Source of the DNA: Sulfitobacter sp. F26169L
Lineage (GTDB): Bacteria > Pseudomonadota > Alphaproteobacteria > Rhodobacterales > Rhodobacteraceae
DNA: 64,000 nucleotides
NCBI RefSeq assembly: GCF_026410285.1
Contig: NZ_JAPMLP010000005.1
Span: 209,625-273,624 of the forward strand
Reading direction: 5' to 3'
Position 1 is the first letter of the stretch; each line of letters begins with the position of its first letter. Shown here piece after piece: positions 9,023-17,740 of this stretch. The translations under genes and the position numbers were made by a program. The notes beneath the pieces are model-generated. The model worked only from the letters and a program-made list of their open reading frames with translations. It was not told the DNA's origin and searched no databases.

Positions 9023-9050
9023 TGTTGCGACTTCTAAAAAGACATACTAA
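9022..9050 (+). promoter_or_regulatory. Candidate sigma-70 promoter for hmuSTUV
   Basis: TTGTTG (9022-9027) and TACTAA (9045-9050) are separated by 17 bases. The start of hmuS lies about 100 bases downstream, leaving a leader of roughly 100 bases. Confidence 0.45.
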
Positions 9051-9157
9051 AAGTGTCAACAATAAAGGTTGAGTGTTTTACTAAGCCTTTGCCAGCCAGT
9101 GCCACGTGCATCACGCCAGCCCGAATCAGAAATCACAGATCAGGCCAGAGGTGCTGC

Positions 9158-10213
9158 ATGACAAATACCGATTCACTGACTCCAGACGAAATCCGCGCGT
9201 TTCGTGCAGGACACCCGAACATGAGAGAGCGTGATCTGGCCGACAAGCTAAACATCAGTGAAGCGCAACTGATCGCCGCCTATTGCGGGGATGGGGCCGT
9301 GCGTATTGACGCCCACCCCGACAGGATCATGGGGGCGGCGCAGACACTTGGCGAAGTAATGGCGCTCACGCGCAATCCGTCCTGCGTTCATGAAAAGGTT
9401 GGCGTGTATAACAACTACCATTCCGGGGCCCATGCCTCGATGATACTGACAGAAGACATCGATCTGCGTATTTTCCCAAGCCGCTGGCATCACGCCTATA
9501 TGGTCGAGAAAGAAACCGACACCGGAACACGCCGCAGCGTGCAGGTGTTTGACGCGGCGGGCGATGCTGTTCACAAGATTTTTCTGCGCGAAGGGTCCGA
9601 CGTTGCGGCGTTCGACCGTGCCAAGATAGAACTAGGCCATGATGATCAGTCGCAAGTCCAGAGCGTGGGCGGGCGCGAGGCAGACGAAGCGCCTAAAGCC
9701 GACGCGTCAAAGCTCGACATCCTGCAAAAGGAATGGACGCGTATGACGGACACGCACCAGTTCCTGCGTCTGACGTCAAAACTCAAGATGAACCGTCTGG
9801 GTGCCTACCGCATCGCCGGAGAGCCGTTCACCCGAGCGTTGTCCCCAGATGCTGTTGATACGATGCTGCATCAGGTCGCGGCAAGCGAGCTGGAAATCAT
9901 GGTCTTTACCGGCAACCGCGGCTGTATCCAGATCCACTCCGGCCCGATCCAGACACTGAAATCTATGGGCCCATGGCAGAATGTGCTTGATCCGCACTTC
10001 AACCTGCACCTGCGCCTTGACCATATCGCCGAAGTCTGGGCCGTACAAAAGCCGACCCAACGCGGCCCTGCAGTATCAATCGAGGCATTTAATGCCGATG
10101 GCGGCCTGATCCTACAGGTGTTCGGCGTTGGAAAAGAGGGGCGTGATTGCCGGCCTGAGTGGGGCAAGCTGGTTGAAGGGCTTGAGGGGCTGAACGCAAA
10201 GGTGCCGGCATGA
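9158..10213 (+). CDS. hmuS: Haemin-degrading/haem-trafficking factor
   Basis: Cytoplasmic haem-binding protein of the HemS/ChuS/HmuS family, which accepts imported haem and in several bacteria helps break it down. It has two homologous halves, as the family requires: residues about 30-170 (with VGVYNNYHSGAHASMIL) and about 210-345 (with IMVFTGNRGCIQIHSGP). I choose ATG 9158 (MTNTDSL), preceded by AGAGGTG; the frame is open further upstream but reads into the promoter region. The stop overlaps hmuT by 4 bases, so the four genes are probably one operon. Confidence 0.93.
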   Translation: MTNTDSLTPDEIRAFRAGHPNMRERDLADKLNISEAQLIAAYCGDGAVRIDAHPDRIMGAAQTLGEVMALTRNPSCVHEKVGVYNNYHSGAHASMILTEDIDLRIFPSRWHHAYMVEKETDTGTRRSVQVFDAAGDAVHKIFLREGSDVAAFDRAKIELGHDDQSQVQSVGGREADEAPKADASKLDILQKEWTRMTDTHQFLRLTSKLKMNRLGAYRIAGEPFTRALSPDAVDTMLHQVAASELEIMVFTGNRGCIQIHSGPIQTLKSMGPWQNVLDPHFNLHLRLDHIAEVWAVQKPTQRGPAVSIEAFNADGGLILQVFGVGKEGRDCRPEWGKLVEGLEGLNAKVPA

Positions 10214-11079
10214 TTACCCGTGTTTTCGAACCGCTGTTGCAACTGGGCTCCATTGTTGCGGTGATGGCCACGACCGCGCCCGCCTTTGCGCAAGACAAAA
10301 CCGACGGTATCGTATCACTTGGCGGATCGGTGACGGAAATCATCTATGCGCTGGGGGCTGGCGATAGGTTGATCGCGCGCGATACTACCTCCAGCTATCC
10401 GCCGGAGGTGAACGCCCTGCCGGATGTGGGATATGTGCGCGCCCTGTCACCCGAGGGAGTGCTGGCCACCGATCCCGCGCTGATCATCGCGGAAAGTGGT
10501 GCCGGCCCCTTCGAGACGATCAATGTGCTTGAGGGCGCGCAGATCCCCTTTGTGAAGGTGCCGGAGGAATTTTCAGCAACAGGCGTCAGCGACAAGATTA
10601 TCGTCGTTGGCAAAGCAATCGACGAAGAAGCCCAAGCGCAAAAGCTGGCCGCCGATCTGCGCGCAAAGCTTGAAGCGGTGACGCGCGTCTCGGATGCCAG
10701 ACCGGACGCCGAGAAAAAGCGTGTGCTGTTTGTGCTCAGCACCCAAGGCGGGCGCATCATGGCCTCGGGCACAAACACCGCTGCACAGGCGATGATCGAG
10801 ATGGCCGGAGCCGTGAATGCAGTATCAGCATTCGAAGGATACAAACCCATGACGGACGAAGCCGTGATTGCGGCTGCACCGGATGCCATTTTGATGATGG
10901 AGCGTGGCGGCGATCATAACACCGCCATAGAAGATCTGCTGGTCATGCCGTCGATCGCATCGACGCCCGCTGCGCAAAACCGCGCGGTGATCCGCATGGA
11001 CGGGCTGTATCTGTTAGGGTTCGGTCCGCGCACTGCAGATGCCGTAAGCGATCTGAACCGCGCGATTTACGGTAGCTGA
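10210..11079 (+). CDS. hmuT: Haem ABC transporter substrate-binding protein
   Basis: Periplasmic binding protein of the BtuF/FecB class III fold. The N-terminal signal peptide ends in PAFAQ near residue 28. The mature protein begins with the typical IVSLGGSVTEIIYALGAGDRL stretch, and the C-terminal half carries a GFGPRTADAV segment. At 289 residues it is of usual size. It overlaps hmuS by 4 bases and ends 4 bases before hmuU, so it should hand haem to the HmuUV permease. Confidence 0.94.
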   Translation: MITRVFEPLLQLGSIVAVMATTAPAFAQDKTDGIVSLGGSVTEIIYALGAGDRLIARDTTSSYPPEVNALPDVGYVRALSPEGVLATDPALIIAESGAGPFETINVLEGAQIPFVKVPEEFSATGVSDKIIVVGKAIDEEAQAQKLAADLRAKLEAVTRVSDARPDAEKKRVLFVLSTQGGRIMASGTNTAAQAMIEMAGAVNAVSAFEGYKPMTDEAVIAAAPDAILMMERGGDHNTAIEDLLVMPSIASTPAAQNRAVIRMDGLYLLGFGPRTADAVSDLNRAIYGS

Positions 11080-11083
11080 GCAG

Positions 11084-12148
11084 ATGGCATCGATTGCGGA
11101 TATGTCGCTGCCCTTTGACCGTCGCAAGACCGCGCGTCAGGCCCATGTCTGGCTGGCGGTTTTGCTGGTAATGGTCAGCATCGCAAGCCTCGCTACGGGG
11201 GCATCCGGCACGTCGCTGTGGGGCGCGCTGCACAAATTGGTGACCGGTGCCCCCCTCACCCGAATGGAGCGGGTGGTGCTTTGGGACATCAGGATGCCGC
11301 GGCTGATACTTGGAATCGTGGTGGGCGCTACGCTGGCTGTGTCGGGCGCGGTAATGCAGGGGCTGTTCCGCAATCCGCTTGCCGATCCGGGGATTGTCGG
11401 GGTCACTGCGGGGGCCGGGCTGGGCGCTGTCAGCGCAATTGTTCTGGGCGGGCTGCTGCCAATGGTTGTGATGAACACAGTCGGCTTCTGGCTGGTGCCG
11501 CTGGCAGCATTTATCGGCTGTTGGGCGACCACGCTGATTCTTTATCGTGTATCGACACGGCGCGGACGCACCTCTGTGGCGACAATGTTGCTGGCGGGCA
11601 TTGCGATGGGCGCATTGGCAGGGGCCTTGTCCGGTGTGCTGATCTATCTGGCCGATGACGCGCAATTGCGCGATCTGACGTTTTGGGGGCTGGGGTCACT
11701 GGCGGGAGCGACATGGGCGAAAACCATTGTCGCAGGTCCAGTGATCATGATCTCGATTCTTGCGGCAACCCGAATTTCGCACGGGCTGAACGGGCTGGCG
11801 TTTGGCGAAGCAACTGCATCGCATATGGGCATCCCCGTCCAGCAGGTTAAAAACCTTGCCATTCTGGTTGTTGCCGCTGGCACTGGCGCGGCTGTCGCTG
11901 TTTCCGGAGGGATCGGATTTATCGGTATCATCGTGCCCCATCTGCTGCGCCTGTCAACGGGGCCTGACCACGAACCATTGCTGATCAACGCCGCCCTTCT
12001 GGGGGCAAGCCTGTTGTTGATCGCCGATATCATCAGCCGGGTCATCGTGGCCCCTGCCGAACTGCCCATCGGAATCGTCACCGCGATTCTGGGTGCGCCG
12101 GTGTTTCTTTGGATATTGCTGCGCCGTCGTGGGTTGGTAGATTTATGA
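11084..12148 (+). CDS. hmuU: Haem ABC transporter permease
   Basis: Inner-membrane permease of the FecCD/BtuC family with about ten hydrophobic segments over 354 residues. Family motifs are seen: RMPRLILGIVVGA, AVSGAVMQGLFRNPLADPGIVG and the late GGIGFIGIIVPHLLRL, which contacts the ATPase. It lies between hmuT (4-base gap) and hmuV (4-base overlap), as expected for an HmuTUV importer. Confidence 0.95.
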   Translation: MASIADMSLPFDRRKTARQAHVWLAVLLVMVSIASLATGASGTSLWGALHKLVTGAPLTRMERVVLWDIRMPRLILGIVVGATLAVSGAVMQGLFRNPLADPGIVGVTAGAGLGAVSAIVLGGLLPMVVMNTVGFWLVPLAAFIGCWATTLILYRVSTRRGRTSVATMLLAGIAMGALAGALSGVLIYLADDAQLRDLTFWGLGSLAGATWAKTIVAGPVIMISILAATRISHGLNGLAFGEATASHMGIPVQQVKNLAILVVAAGTGAAVAVSGGIGFIGIIVPHLLRLSTGPDHEPLLINAALLGASLLLIADIISRVIVAPAELPIGIVTAILGAPVFLWILLRRRGLVDL

Positions 12149-12957
12149 TGTTGGAAGCCCTGAACATCCGCGCGCGCATTGGCAATAAGGAAATCCTGCA
12201 TGGAATCGATTTTCAGGCCAAAGCAGGCGAGATCACAGCGATTGTCGGGCCTAACGGCTCTGGCAAATCGACCTTGCTGAAAACCATCACGGACGAGATC
12301 GATTATAGCGGCACCATCCGGCTGAACGGGCGCGATACTGCGGCGATGAAACCCTGGGAGCTTGCAGCCCTGCGCGGTGTACTGCCACAGGCGGCTACAC
12401 TGGCGTTTCCCTTTACGGTGATCGAGGTTGTCCGCATGGGTCTTACAACCGGCACATCGGGGGATCGCGCCGATGTGCCTGCCCGCGCCCTTGCTGCGGT
12501 CGGCCTTGATGGATACGCAGGGCGTTTCTATCAGGAACTTTCAGGCGGGGAGCAGCAGCGCGCACAGCTTGCGCGGGTGCTGTGTCAGGTCTGGCAGCCT
12601 GTTGTCGATGGCACCCCGCGCTGGCTGCTTCTGGACGAGCCTGTCGCAAGTCTTGATATCGGGCACCAATTGCTGGTCATGGAACTGGTCAAAGACTATG
12701 CCGCGCGCGGCGGCGGGGTTGTGGCGGTTATGCACGATCTGAACCTGTCGGCCATGTTCGCAACGCGCATCGCAATGATCATGAAAGGGACACTGCTGGT
12801 TTCAGGAACGCCCGAAACCGTGATGCAGGACGAAATCCTTTCCAAAGCATACGACTGCACATTGAGAGTAAATACGCCGGCGATGGCCGGGCAAAGCTAT
12901 CTCTTGCCGCATCTGGCAACTGCCCCGCATGGGACATCAGGTTTTGGAAGTGCCTGA
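12145..12957 (+). CDS. hmuV: Haem ABC transporter ATP-binding protein
   Basis: ATPase of the haem importer, 270 residues from ATG 12145, which overlaps the hmuU stop (ATGA); a second ATG follows at once. Walker A is GPNGSGKS at 35-42, the signature LSGGEQQR at 132-139, Walker B WLLLDEP near 160-166, and the H-loop His at 197 (MHDLN). All catalytic elements are intact. A strong hairpin follows the gene. Confidence 0.95.
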   Translation: MMLEALNIRARIGNKEILHGIDFQAKAGEITAIVGPNGSGKSTLLKTITDEIDYSGTIRLNGRDTAAMKPWELAALRGVLPQAATLAFPFTVIEVVRMGLTTGTSGDRADVPARALAAVGLDGYAGRFYQELSGGEQQRAQLARVLCQVWQPVVDGTPRWLLLDEPVASLDIGHQLLVMELVKDYAARGGGVVAVMHDLNLSAMFATRIAMIMKGTLLVSGTPETVMQDEILSKAYDCTLRVNTPAMAGQSYLLPHLATAPHGTSGFGSA

Positions 12958-13006
12958 TGATTTCCTTGCGCCGGTTTTCGAATGGCTTTGCGCGCTTTGG
13001 TAAACT

Positions 13007-13040
13007 CTGACACAGCCGGACAATCCTGCGGCTGTGTCAG
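13007..13040. terminator. Bidirectional hairpin between hmuV and the transglycosylase gene
   Basis: A perfect 12-bp stem, CTGACACAGCCG (13007-13018) with CGGCTGTGTCAG (13029-13040), has a 10-base loop and lies between two convergent genes. No long T-run follows on either strand, so it may act as a barrier or a weak terminator. Confidence 0.6.
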
Positions 13041-13058
13041 TATATCAAAAGCGCCGGT

Positions 13059-14204
13059 TCACCCCAACTGGCGCAGCAATTCGGGTGAGGGTCTGCCCGT
13101 GGTGGCAAGCCCCTTACTGGCCTGATAGGCGCGAATGGCCTGTTCGCTGTTGGGTCCGATCACGCCGTCGCTTCCGCCGGTGTCGAACCCTTTGGCTGTC
13201 AGACGTTTTTGCAAGGCAATGCGGTCGTCCTTGGTGAGGCCATTGGCATCGGGCGGAAAGCTTCCGCGCAACGGACCTGCGCCGCCAATCCGGTCTGCCA
13301 GATGGCCCACACCGATCGCATAGGCATCCGAGTTGTTGTAGCGTTTGATTGCACGAAAATTGCGCGTCACCGCAAAACGGGGGCCGCCTGCCTGGGGTTG
13401 AATGATGCTGCCATCGGGCGCGCCATTTCCAACCTCACCACCCCATTTCGTGCCACGTGACCAGCCGTTTCGCTGCAAATACGCAGCCGTGGAGGCCAGC
13501 GCATCCGTTGGATCATCAGACCAGATGTCGCGGCGGCCATCACCGGTAAAATCAACCGCAAATGCCTGATAGGACGTCGGGATAAACTGGGTGTGCCCCA
13601 TTGCTCCAGCCCAAGATCCTGTCATCCGCGCGGGCGTGATATCCCCGTTTTGCAGAATTTTCAGCGCCGCAATCAACTGTTTTTCAAAAAATGCGCCGCG
13701 CCGCCCGTCATAGGCCAAGGTCGATGTCGCCGAGATGACAGGAACATTTCCGCGCCGCTCGCCGAAAAAGCTTTCAAGCCCCCAAACGGCGCAAATAATC
13801 TCGGCATCTACGCCGTATTTTCCTTCCAGTGTCTGCAATGTGCCGCGATGCCGTGCGAACGCTGCGCGCCCCTTGTTGATCCGCTCGTCAGAGGCCGCAA
13901 TCGACAGATAATCCTCAAGGCTGCGCTTGAATTCGGTCTGGTTGCGGTCACGCTTCACACAGCCGGGCAGATATCCCGTGCCGCGAAACGCCGAGGCAAG
14001 TGTGGACTGCGATATTCCGCGTGATCCTGCTCGGCTGCGAAAGCTGGCAACCCACGTATCATATCCGGCGTTTACGGTGGGGCGCAGGTCGGCAGGCAAT
14101 CCGCCTGACACACTATCGCTGCGCTGCGAGGTCGCGCCCGCCCCGCATCCCGAAAGTGCAAGGGCGCCGAGGCCCATTCCAAAATGTCGCCGTGAAAGTA
14201 TCAT
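13059..14204 (-). CDS. Lytic murein transglycosylase, MltB-like lipoprotein with peptidoglycan-binding domain
   Basis: Cleaves the MurNAc-GlcNAc bond of peptidoglycan in the periplasm with formation of anhydro-MurNAc. A lipoprotein signal (LALSGCG, Cys at about 20) anchors it to a membrane. The catalytic domain spans roughly 45-310 and holds the catalytic Glu in WGLESFFG, plus AGAMGHTQFIPTSYQ and the DFTGDGRRDIW stretch typical of the MltB/SLT_2 type. Residues about 325-378 form a PG_binding_1 domain (FDTGGSDGVIGP). The arrangement is common in Rhodobacterales. Confidence 0.93.
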   Translation of the reverse strand: MILSRRHFGMGLGALALSGCGAGATSQRSDSVSGGLPADLRPTVNAGYDTWVASFRSRAGSRGISQSTLASAFRGTGYLPGCVKRDRNQTEFKRSLEDYLSIAASDERINKGRAAFARHRGTLQTLEGKYGVDAEIICAVWGLESFFGERRGNVPVISATSTLAYDGRRGAFFEKQLIAALKILQNGDITPARMTGSWAGAMGHTQFIPTSYQAFAVDFTGDGRRDIWSDDPTDALASTAAYLQRNGWSRGTKWGGEVGNGAPDGSIIQPQAGGPRFAVTRNFRAIKRYNNSDAYAIGVGHLADRIGGAGPLRGSFPPDANGLTKDDRIALQKRLTAKGFDTGGSDGVIGPNSEQAIRAYQASKGLATTGRPSPELLRQLG

Positions 14205-14377
14205 ACTGCCGTCCCGTTTTTGTGTTGGGGTTTTGCCACTATGCTACCCGAAACACGTGCCAAGACAACAGGTGTTGCGCAGCCGTGCGCGCGCTATTGC
14301 CTAAGTAGCATCACCGCCTCTTCACTAGACCGCTGGAATCACATTGCGGTGACGTTGAAACCGGACAGCACGACAGA

Positions 14378-14827
14378 TCAGGGCTGGTACAGTGGCACAG
14401 TTGACATAGACATTTTCGCAGACCCGTTCTGCACATCGCGCGCGTGACTGATGTAGATCAATGTCTGGTTCGCTTCATCAAAGATACGCTTCACACGCAG
14501 GGTCTTGAAAATAATCGAACGACGCTCGCGAAACACATCCTCACCGTCGGAACTGCGATCAATATCGCCGACCGTTATCGGCCCTGTCTGGCGGCAGGAG
14601 ATTGAGGAGTTTGAAGGATCTTCGAACCAGTTACCCTTCTGTAAGCGATCAATAATACCGCGCTCGAAATACGTGATGTGGCAAGTCACCCCTTCCACCT
14701 CAGGGTCAGGCAACGCTTCGATAATCAGATCATTTCCAAGCCAATCCACACCAATTTCACCCACCACTTCTGAAGCGGCAACATTGGGAAGGCAAAGAAT
14801 GAAAGCGGCAAAGATTTGTTTTATCAT
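14378..14827 (-). CDS. creA: CreA family periplasmic protein
   Basis: A secreted protein of 149 residues with a signal peptide cleaved near residue 18 (NVAAS). It follows the E. coli CreA pattern: an EVxGxIxVDW-like opening, a D-P-x-V-x-x-VTC segment, the SxxAISC-type SSISCRQTGPI block, then RSIIFKTLRVKR and IYISHA. Two Cys in the mature part may pair. The molecular role of CreA is unknown. It is divergent from the radical SAM gene with about 100 bases between. Confidence 0.88.
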   Translation of the reverse strand: MIKQIFAAFILCLPNVAASEVVGEIGVDWLGNDLIIEALPDPEVEGVTCHITYFERGIIDRLQKGNWFEDPSNSSISCRQTGPITVGDIDRSSDGEDVFRERRSIIFKTLRVKRIFDEANQTLIYISHARDVQNGSAKMSMSTVPLYQP

Positions 14828-14929
14828 GCAAGCAAACGCACCGTGCCTGATCCGGTTCCACGCCGCCGAAAATAAACTTCAGACGAGAACCCGCTTGCCA
14901 GCATCACACGGAGAACATAAGTAGAACAT

Positions 14930-16165
14930 ATGGCAAAATTGACTCTCAAAGAAAAACTGGCGTTGTTGAGTGACGCGGCGAAATATGATGCCTCCTGTGC
15001 ATCATCCGGCACAACGCGGCGCAGCAGCGCCGATGGCACCGGACTGGGCAGCACCGAAGGGTCGGGCATTTGCCACGCTTACGCCCCTGACGGGCGGTGC
15101 ATCAGTCTGTTGAAGATTCTAATGACCAACTTTTGCATTTATGATTGTGCCTATTGCATCAATCGGGTGTCTTCCAACGTGGCACGGGCGCGCTTTACAG
15201 TGGAGGAAGTGGTTCACCTGACAACCGAATTTTACCGCCGGAATTATATCGAGGGGCTGTTTTTGTCCTCCGGCATTATCAAAAGCCCCGATGATACGAT
15301 GGCCGATATGGTTCGCATTGCCCGCAGTCTGCGGCACGATCATCACTTCCGCGGGTATATCCATCTGAAAACAATTCCCGATGCAGACCCCGCATTGATC
15401 GAGGAGGCGGGCCTGCTGGCAGACCGGTTGTCGATGAACATCGAACTGCCGACCGATGCAGGCATCAAAACCTACGCCCCCGAGAAAAACCCGCACGAAA
15501 TCCGCCGTGCGATGGGGCGGGTCGAACTGCGCAAGCAGGCCGCCAAAGAGCGCACCCATACCGGACGGCGCGCGGCAAAATTCGCACCTGCGGGGCAAAG
15601 CACCCAACTAATTGTCGGTGCCGACGGCGCTAATGACGCAACAATCCTGCAAAGTTCGACGCGCCTTTATAGCTCTTATAAATTGAAGCGGGTGTATTAT
15701 TCGGCCTTTTCACCGATTCCCGACAGCACGGCAGCATTGCCGTTGATCAAACCGCCCCTCGCGCGCGAGCATCGCTTGTACCAAGCGGATTGGCTGCTGC
15801 GGTTTTACGGTTATCAGGCGGATGAAATCACCTCGGCGGCGGATGGCGGGATGCTGGATCTGGACATCGATCCGAAACTGGCGTGGGCACTGGCGAACAG
15901 GCACGCGTTTCCGGTTGATATCAACCGCGCAGGCAAGGACATGCTGCTGCGCGTGCCCGGTTTTGGCGTGAAATCTGTAGGGCGAATTTTATCTGCACGG
16001 CGCAACGGGGCGCTGGGGTTTGGCGATCTGAAACGGATCGGCGCGCTGGTGAACAAAGCCAAACCATTTATAACCACGCGCGATTGGTCCCCCGGTGGTT
16101 TGACCGATGCGGCCAATCTTCGCGCGCGTTTTGCCCCCCCGCCCGAGCAGCTTAGCCTGCTGTGA
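14930..16165 (+). CDS. Radical SAM protein of the UDG-linked family
   Basis: Putative DNA modification or repair radical SAM enzyme (the family always found beside UdgX-type genes, TIGR03916 as I recall). The [4Fe-4S] motif C-x3-C-x2-C is at Cys69, Cys73 and Cys76 (CIYDCAYC). A helix-hairpin-helix-like region is seen near residues 330-365 (DMLLRVPGFGVKSVGRIL), which suggests DNA binding. Length is 411 residues. Its stop overlaps the GTG start of the next gene (GTGA), so the two proteins are made together. Substrate and reaction are not known. ATG 14930 is chosen; a GGAG lies about 15 bases upstream. Confidence 0.9.
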   Translation: MAKLTLKEKLALLSDAAKYDASCASSGTTRRSSADGTGLGSTEGSGICHAYAPDGRCISLLKILMTNFCIYDCAYCINRVSSNVARARFTVEEVVHLTTEFYRRNYIEGLFLSSGIIKSPDDTMADMVRIARSLRHDHHFRGYIHLKTIPDADPALIEEAGLLADRLSMNIELPTDAGIKTYAPEKNPHEIRRAMGRVELRKQAAKERTHTGRRAAKFAPAGQSTQLIVGADGANDATILQSSTRLYSSYKLKRVYYSAFSPIPDSTAALPLIKPPLAREHRLYQADWLLRFYGYQADEITSAADGGMLDLDIDPKLAWALANRHAFPVDINRAGKDMLLRVPGFGVKSVGRILSARRNGALGFGDLKRIGALVNKAKPFITTRDWSPGGLTDAANLRARFAPPPEQLSLL

Positions 16166-17565
16166 TCTACGCACCGCGCCTGCCCCGTCTTGGCACGTTC
16201 GAGGCATGGCGCGACGCTGCGCGCGCGCTGGCAAGCAACGATGTTTCGGGCGCGCAGATCGACTGGGCGATGGAAGGTAGTGCCGACAGCCTGTTTACAC
16301 AACATACCCCCCTACCCGACGCCCGCGAAATGAAGGTGCCGAAAGATTTCGTGCCTCTTGCCAAGCTGGTCTGCGCCAGCCGCGCTGCGGGCGCACATGA
16401 CCTGTTGTACCGCGTGTTATTACGATGCCGTGGCAACCCCTATCTGTTGAAAAATCGGGCTGATCCGCAGGTGCAACAACTGGAAGTATGGGCAAAAAAC
16501 GTGCGCCGCGATATGCACAAGATGAAAGCATTTGTGCGGTTCCGCGATGTCACACCAGAAGGGGCGAACAGGCGCCGGTTTCTCAGTTGGTTCGAGCCGG
16601 AACACAGGATTGAAGAGCTGATCGCAGGGTTCTTTACCCGCCGCTTCGGGGATATGGATTGGGCGATTGTGACACCCGAAGTCACTACGCGGTTTGAGGG
16701 CGGCGCATTGCATCAGGATGCCATCGCCAGCGCGCGCCTTGATCTGAGTGACGAGACAGAGGATTTGTGGCGTACGTATTACGCCAACATATTCAATCCC
16801 GCGCGCCTTAAAATCAAAGCGATGCAATCGGAGATGCCCAAAAAGTACTGGAAGAACCTGCCCGAAGCAGATTTGATTCCCGATTTGATCAGGCAGGCCG
16901 AAACGCGGATGCGGCAGATGCAGGACGAAGCACCCAGCTTGCCGCCCGTCCGTGCCGAAAGGATTCTGGAGCGGCTGCCGAAGCGGAACATCGTTGACGA
17001 AATGAATGCCTGCGCCCGCTGTCCGATCGGGGCGCAGGCCACGCAAGCTGTGGCCGGTTCCGGCCCGCCGGACGCGCGCCTGATGATCGTTGGCGAACAA
17101 CCGGGGGACCGCGAAGATTTGACCGGGCTACCGTTTGTCGGGCCGGCGGGGCAGATGTTTGACCGGATCGCTGCCGAGGCCGGACTTGATCGCGCCAGCG
17201 CTTATGTGACAAATGCAGTCAAACATTTTAAATTCTTGCCGCGCGGCAAAAAGCGCATCCATCAGAACCCCGAAAGGAGCGAGATCGAAGCCTGTCGCGT
17301 TTGGCTGACGCGTGAGATTTCCGAAATTCAGCCTGTTCTAATTGTCGCGCTTGGGGCCACTGCAGCGCACGCGCTGACCGGAACAGGGGCCAACCTGATG
17401 AAGCGGCGCGGAAAGCTGGAAACGGGACGCGACGGCGCGCCGGTTTTGATCACACTTCATCCTGCGGCAATTCTTCGCAGCAATAACAGTGATATGCTAC
17501 ACAATCTGTTGAGACAGGATTTGGCGTTGGCGGTCGAAATGTTGGATAACGCTCAATATATGTAG
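16162..17565 (+). CDS. udgX: DUF4130-UdgX fusion, uracil-DNA glycosylase superfamily protein
   Basis: Two-part protein of 467 residues. The N-terminal half (about 1-250) matches the DUF4130 'SAM-linked' region. The C-terminal half is a UdgX domain: GEQPGDREDLTG at 311-322, the KRIH loop at 364-367 after KHFKF, and a TLHPAAILR motif near 431-439. In Mycobacterium smegmatis UdgX the His of this loop bonds covalently to the abasic sugar after uracil removal; the equivalent here is His367. A CARC pair (284, 287) and Cys378 probably help hold an iron-sulfur cluster. It starts with GTG, coupled to the radical SAM gene. Confidence 0.93.
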   Translation: MIYAPRLPRLGTFEAWRDAARALASNDVSGAQIDWAMEGSADSLFTQHTPLPDAREMKVPKDFVPLAKLVCASRAAGAHDLLYRVLLRCRGNPYLLKNRADPQVQQLEVWAKNVRRDMHKMKAFVRFRDVTPEGANRRRFLSWFEPEHRIEELIAGFFTRRFGDMDWAIVTPEVTTRFEGGALHQDAIASARLDLSDETEDLWRTYYANIFNPARLKIKAMQSEMPKKYWKNLPEADLIPDLIRQAETRMRQMQDEAPSLPPVRAERILERLPKRNIVDEMNACARCPIGAQATQAVAGSGPPDARLMIVGEQPGDREDLTGLPFVGPAGQMFDRIAAEAGLDRASAYVTNAVKHFKFLPRGKKRIHQNPERSEIEACRVWLTREISEIQPVLIVALGATAAHALTGTGANLMKRRGKLETGRDGAPVLITLHPAAILRSNNSDMLHNLLRQDLALAVEMLDNAQYM

Positions 17566-17676
17566 GCCCGATCAGGAAGCATGTGTTTCTCTTGGTCGGT
17601 TGCTGTTTTACCTTAACGATCAGACTGCGCGCACATCTGCTGTGCCGCCCGCCAAGGCGGTGCAGTTCCAAGGCAT

Positions 17677-17694
17677 GGCCTTTTTCAAAAGGCC
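17677..17694. repeat. Perfect palindrome upstream of fnrL
   Basis: GGCCTTTT-TC-AAAAGGCC at 17677-17694, in the gap between udgX and fnrL. It could be an operator or a small hairpin ending udgX transcription; no T-run follows on the + strand. Confidence 0.4.
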
Positions 17695-17723
17695 TAAGTA
17701 TAGTGTGAGTCTAATAAATTACA

Positions 17724-17737
17724 TTGATGCAGATCAA
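17724..17737. promoter_or_regulatory. FNR box abutting the fnrL start codon
   Basis: TTGAT-GCAG-ATCAA is a perfect match to the FNR consensus. Its last base is 3 bases before the ATG of fnrL, too close to serve as an activator site for an upstream start. Autorepression by FnrL is the simplest reading. Confidence 0.85.
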
Positions 17738-17740
17738 ATT

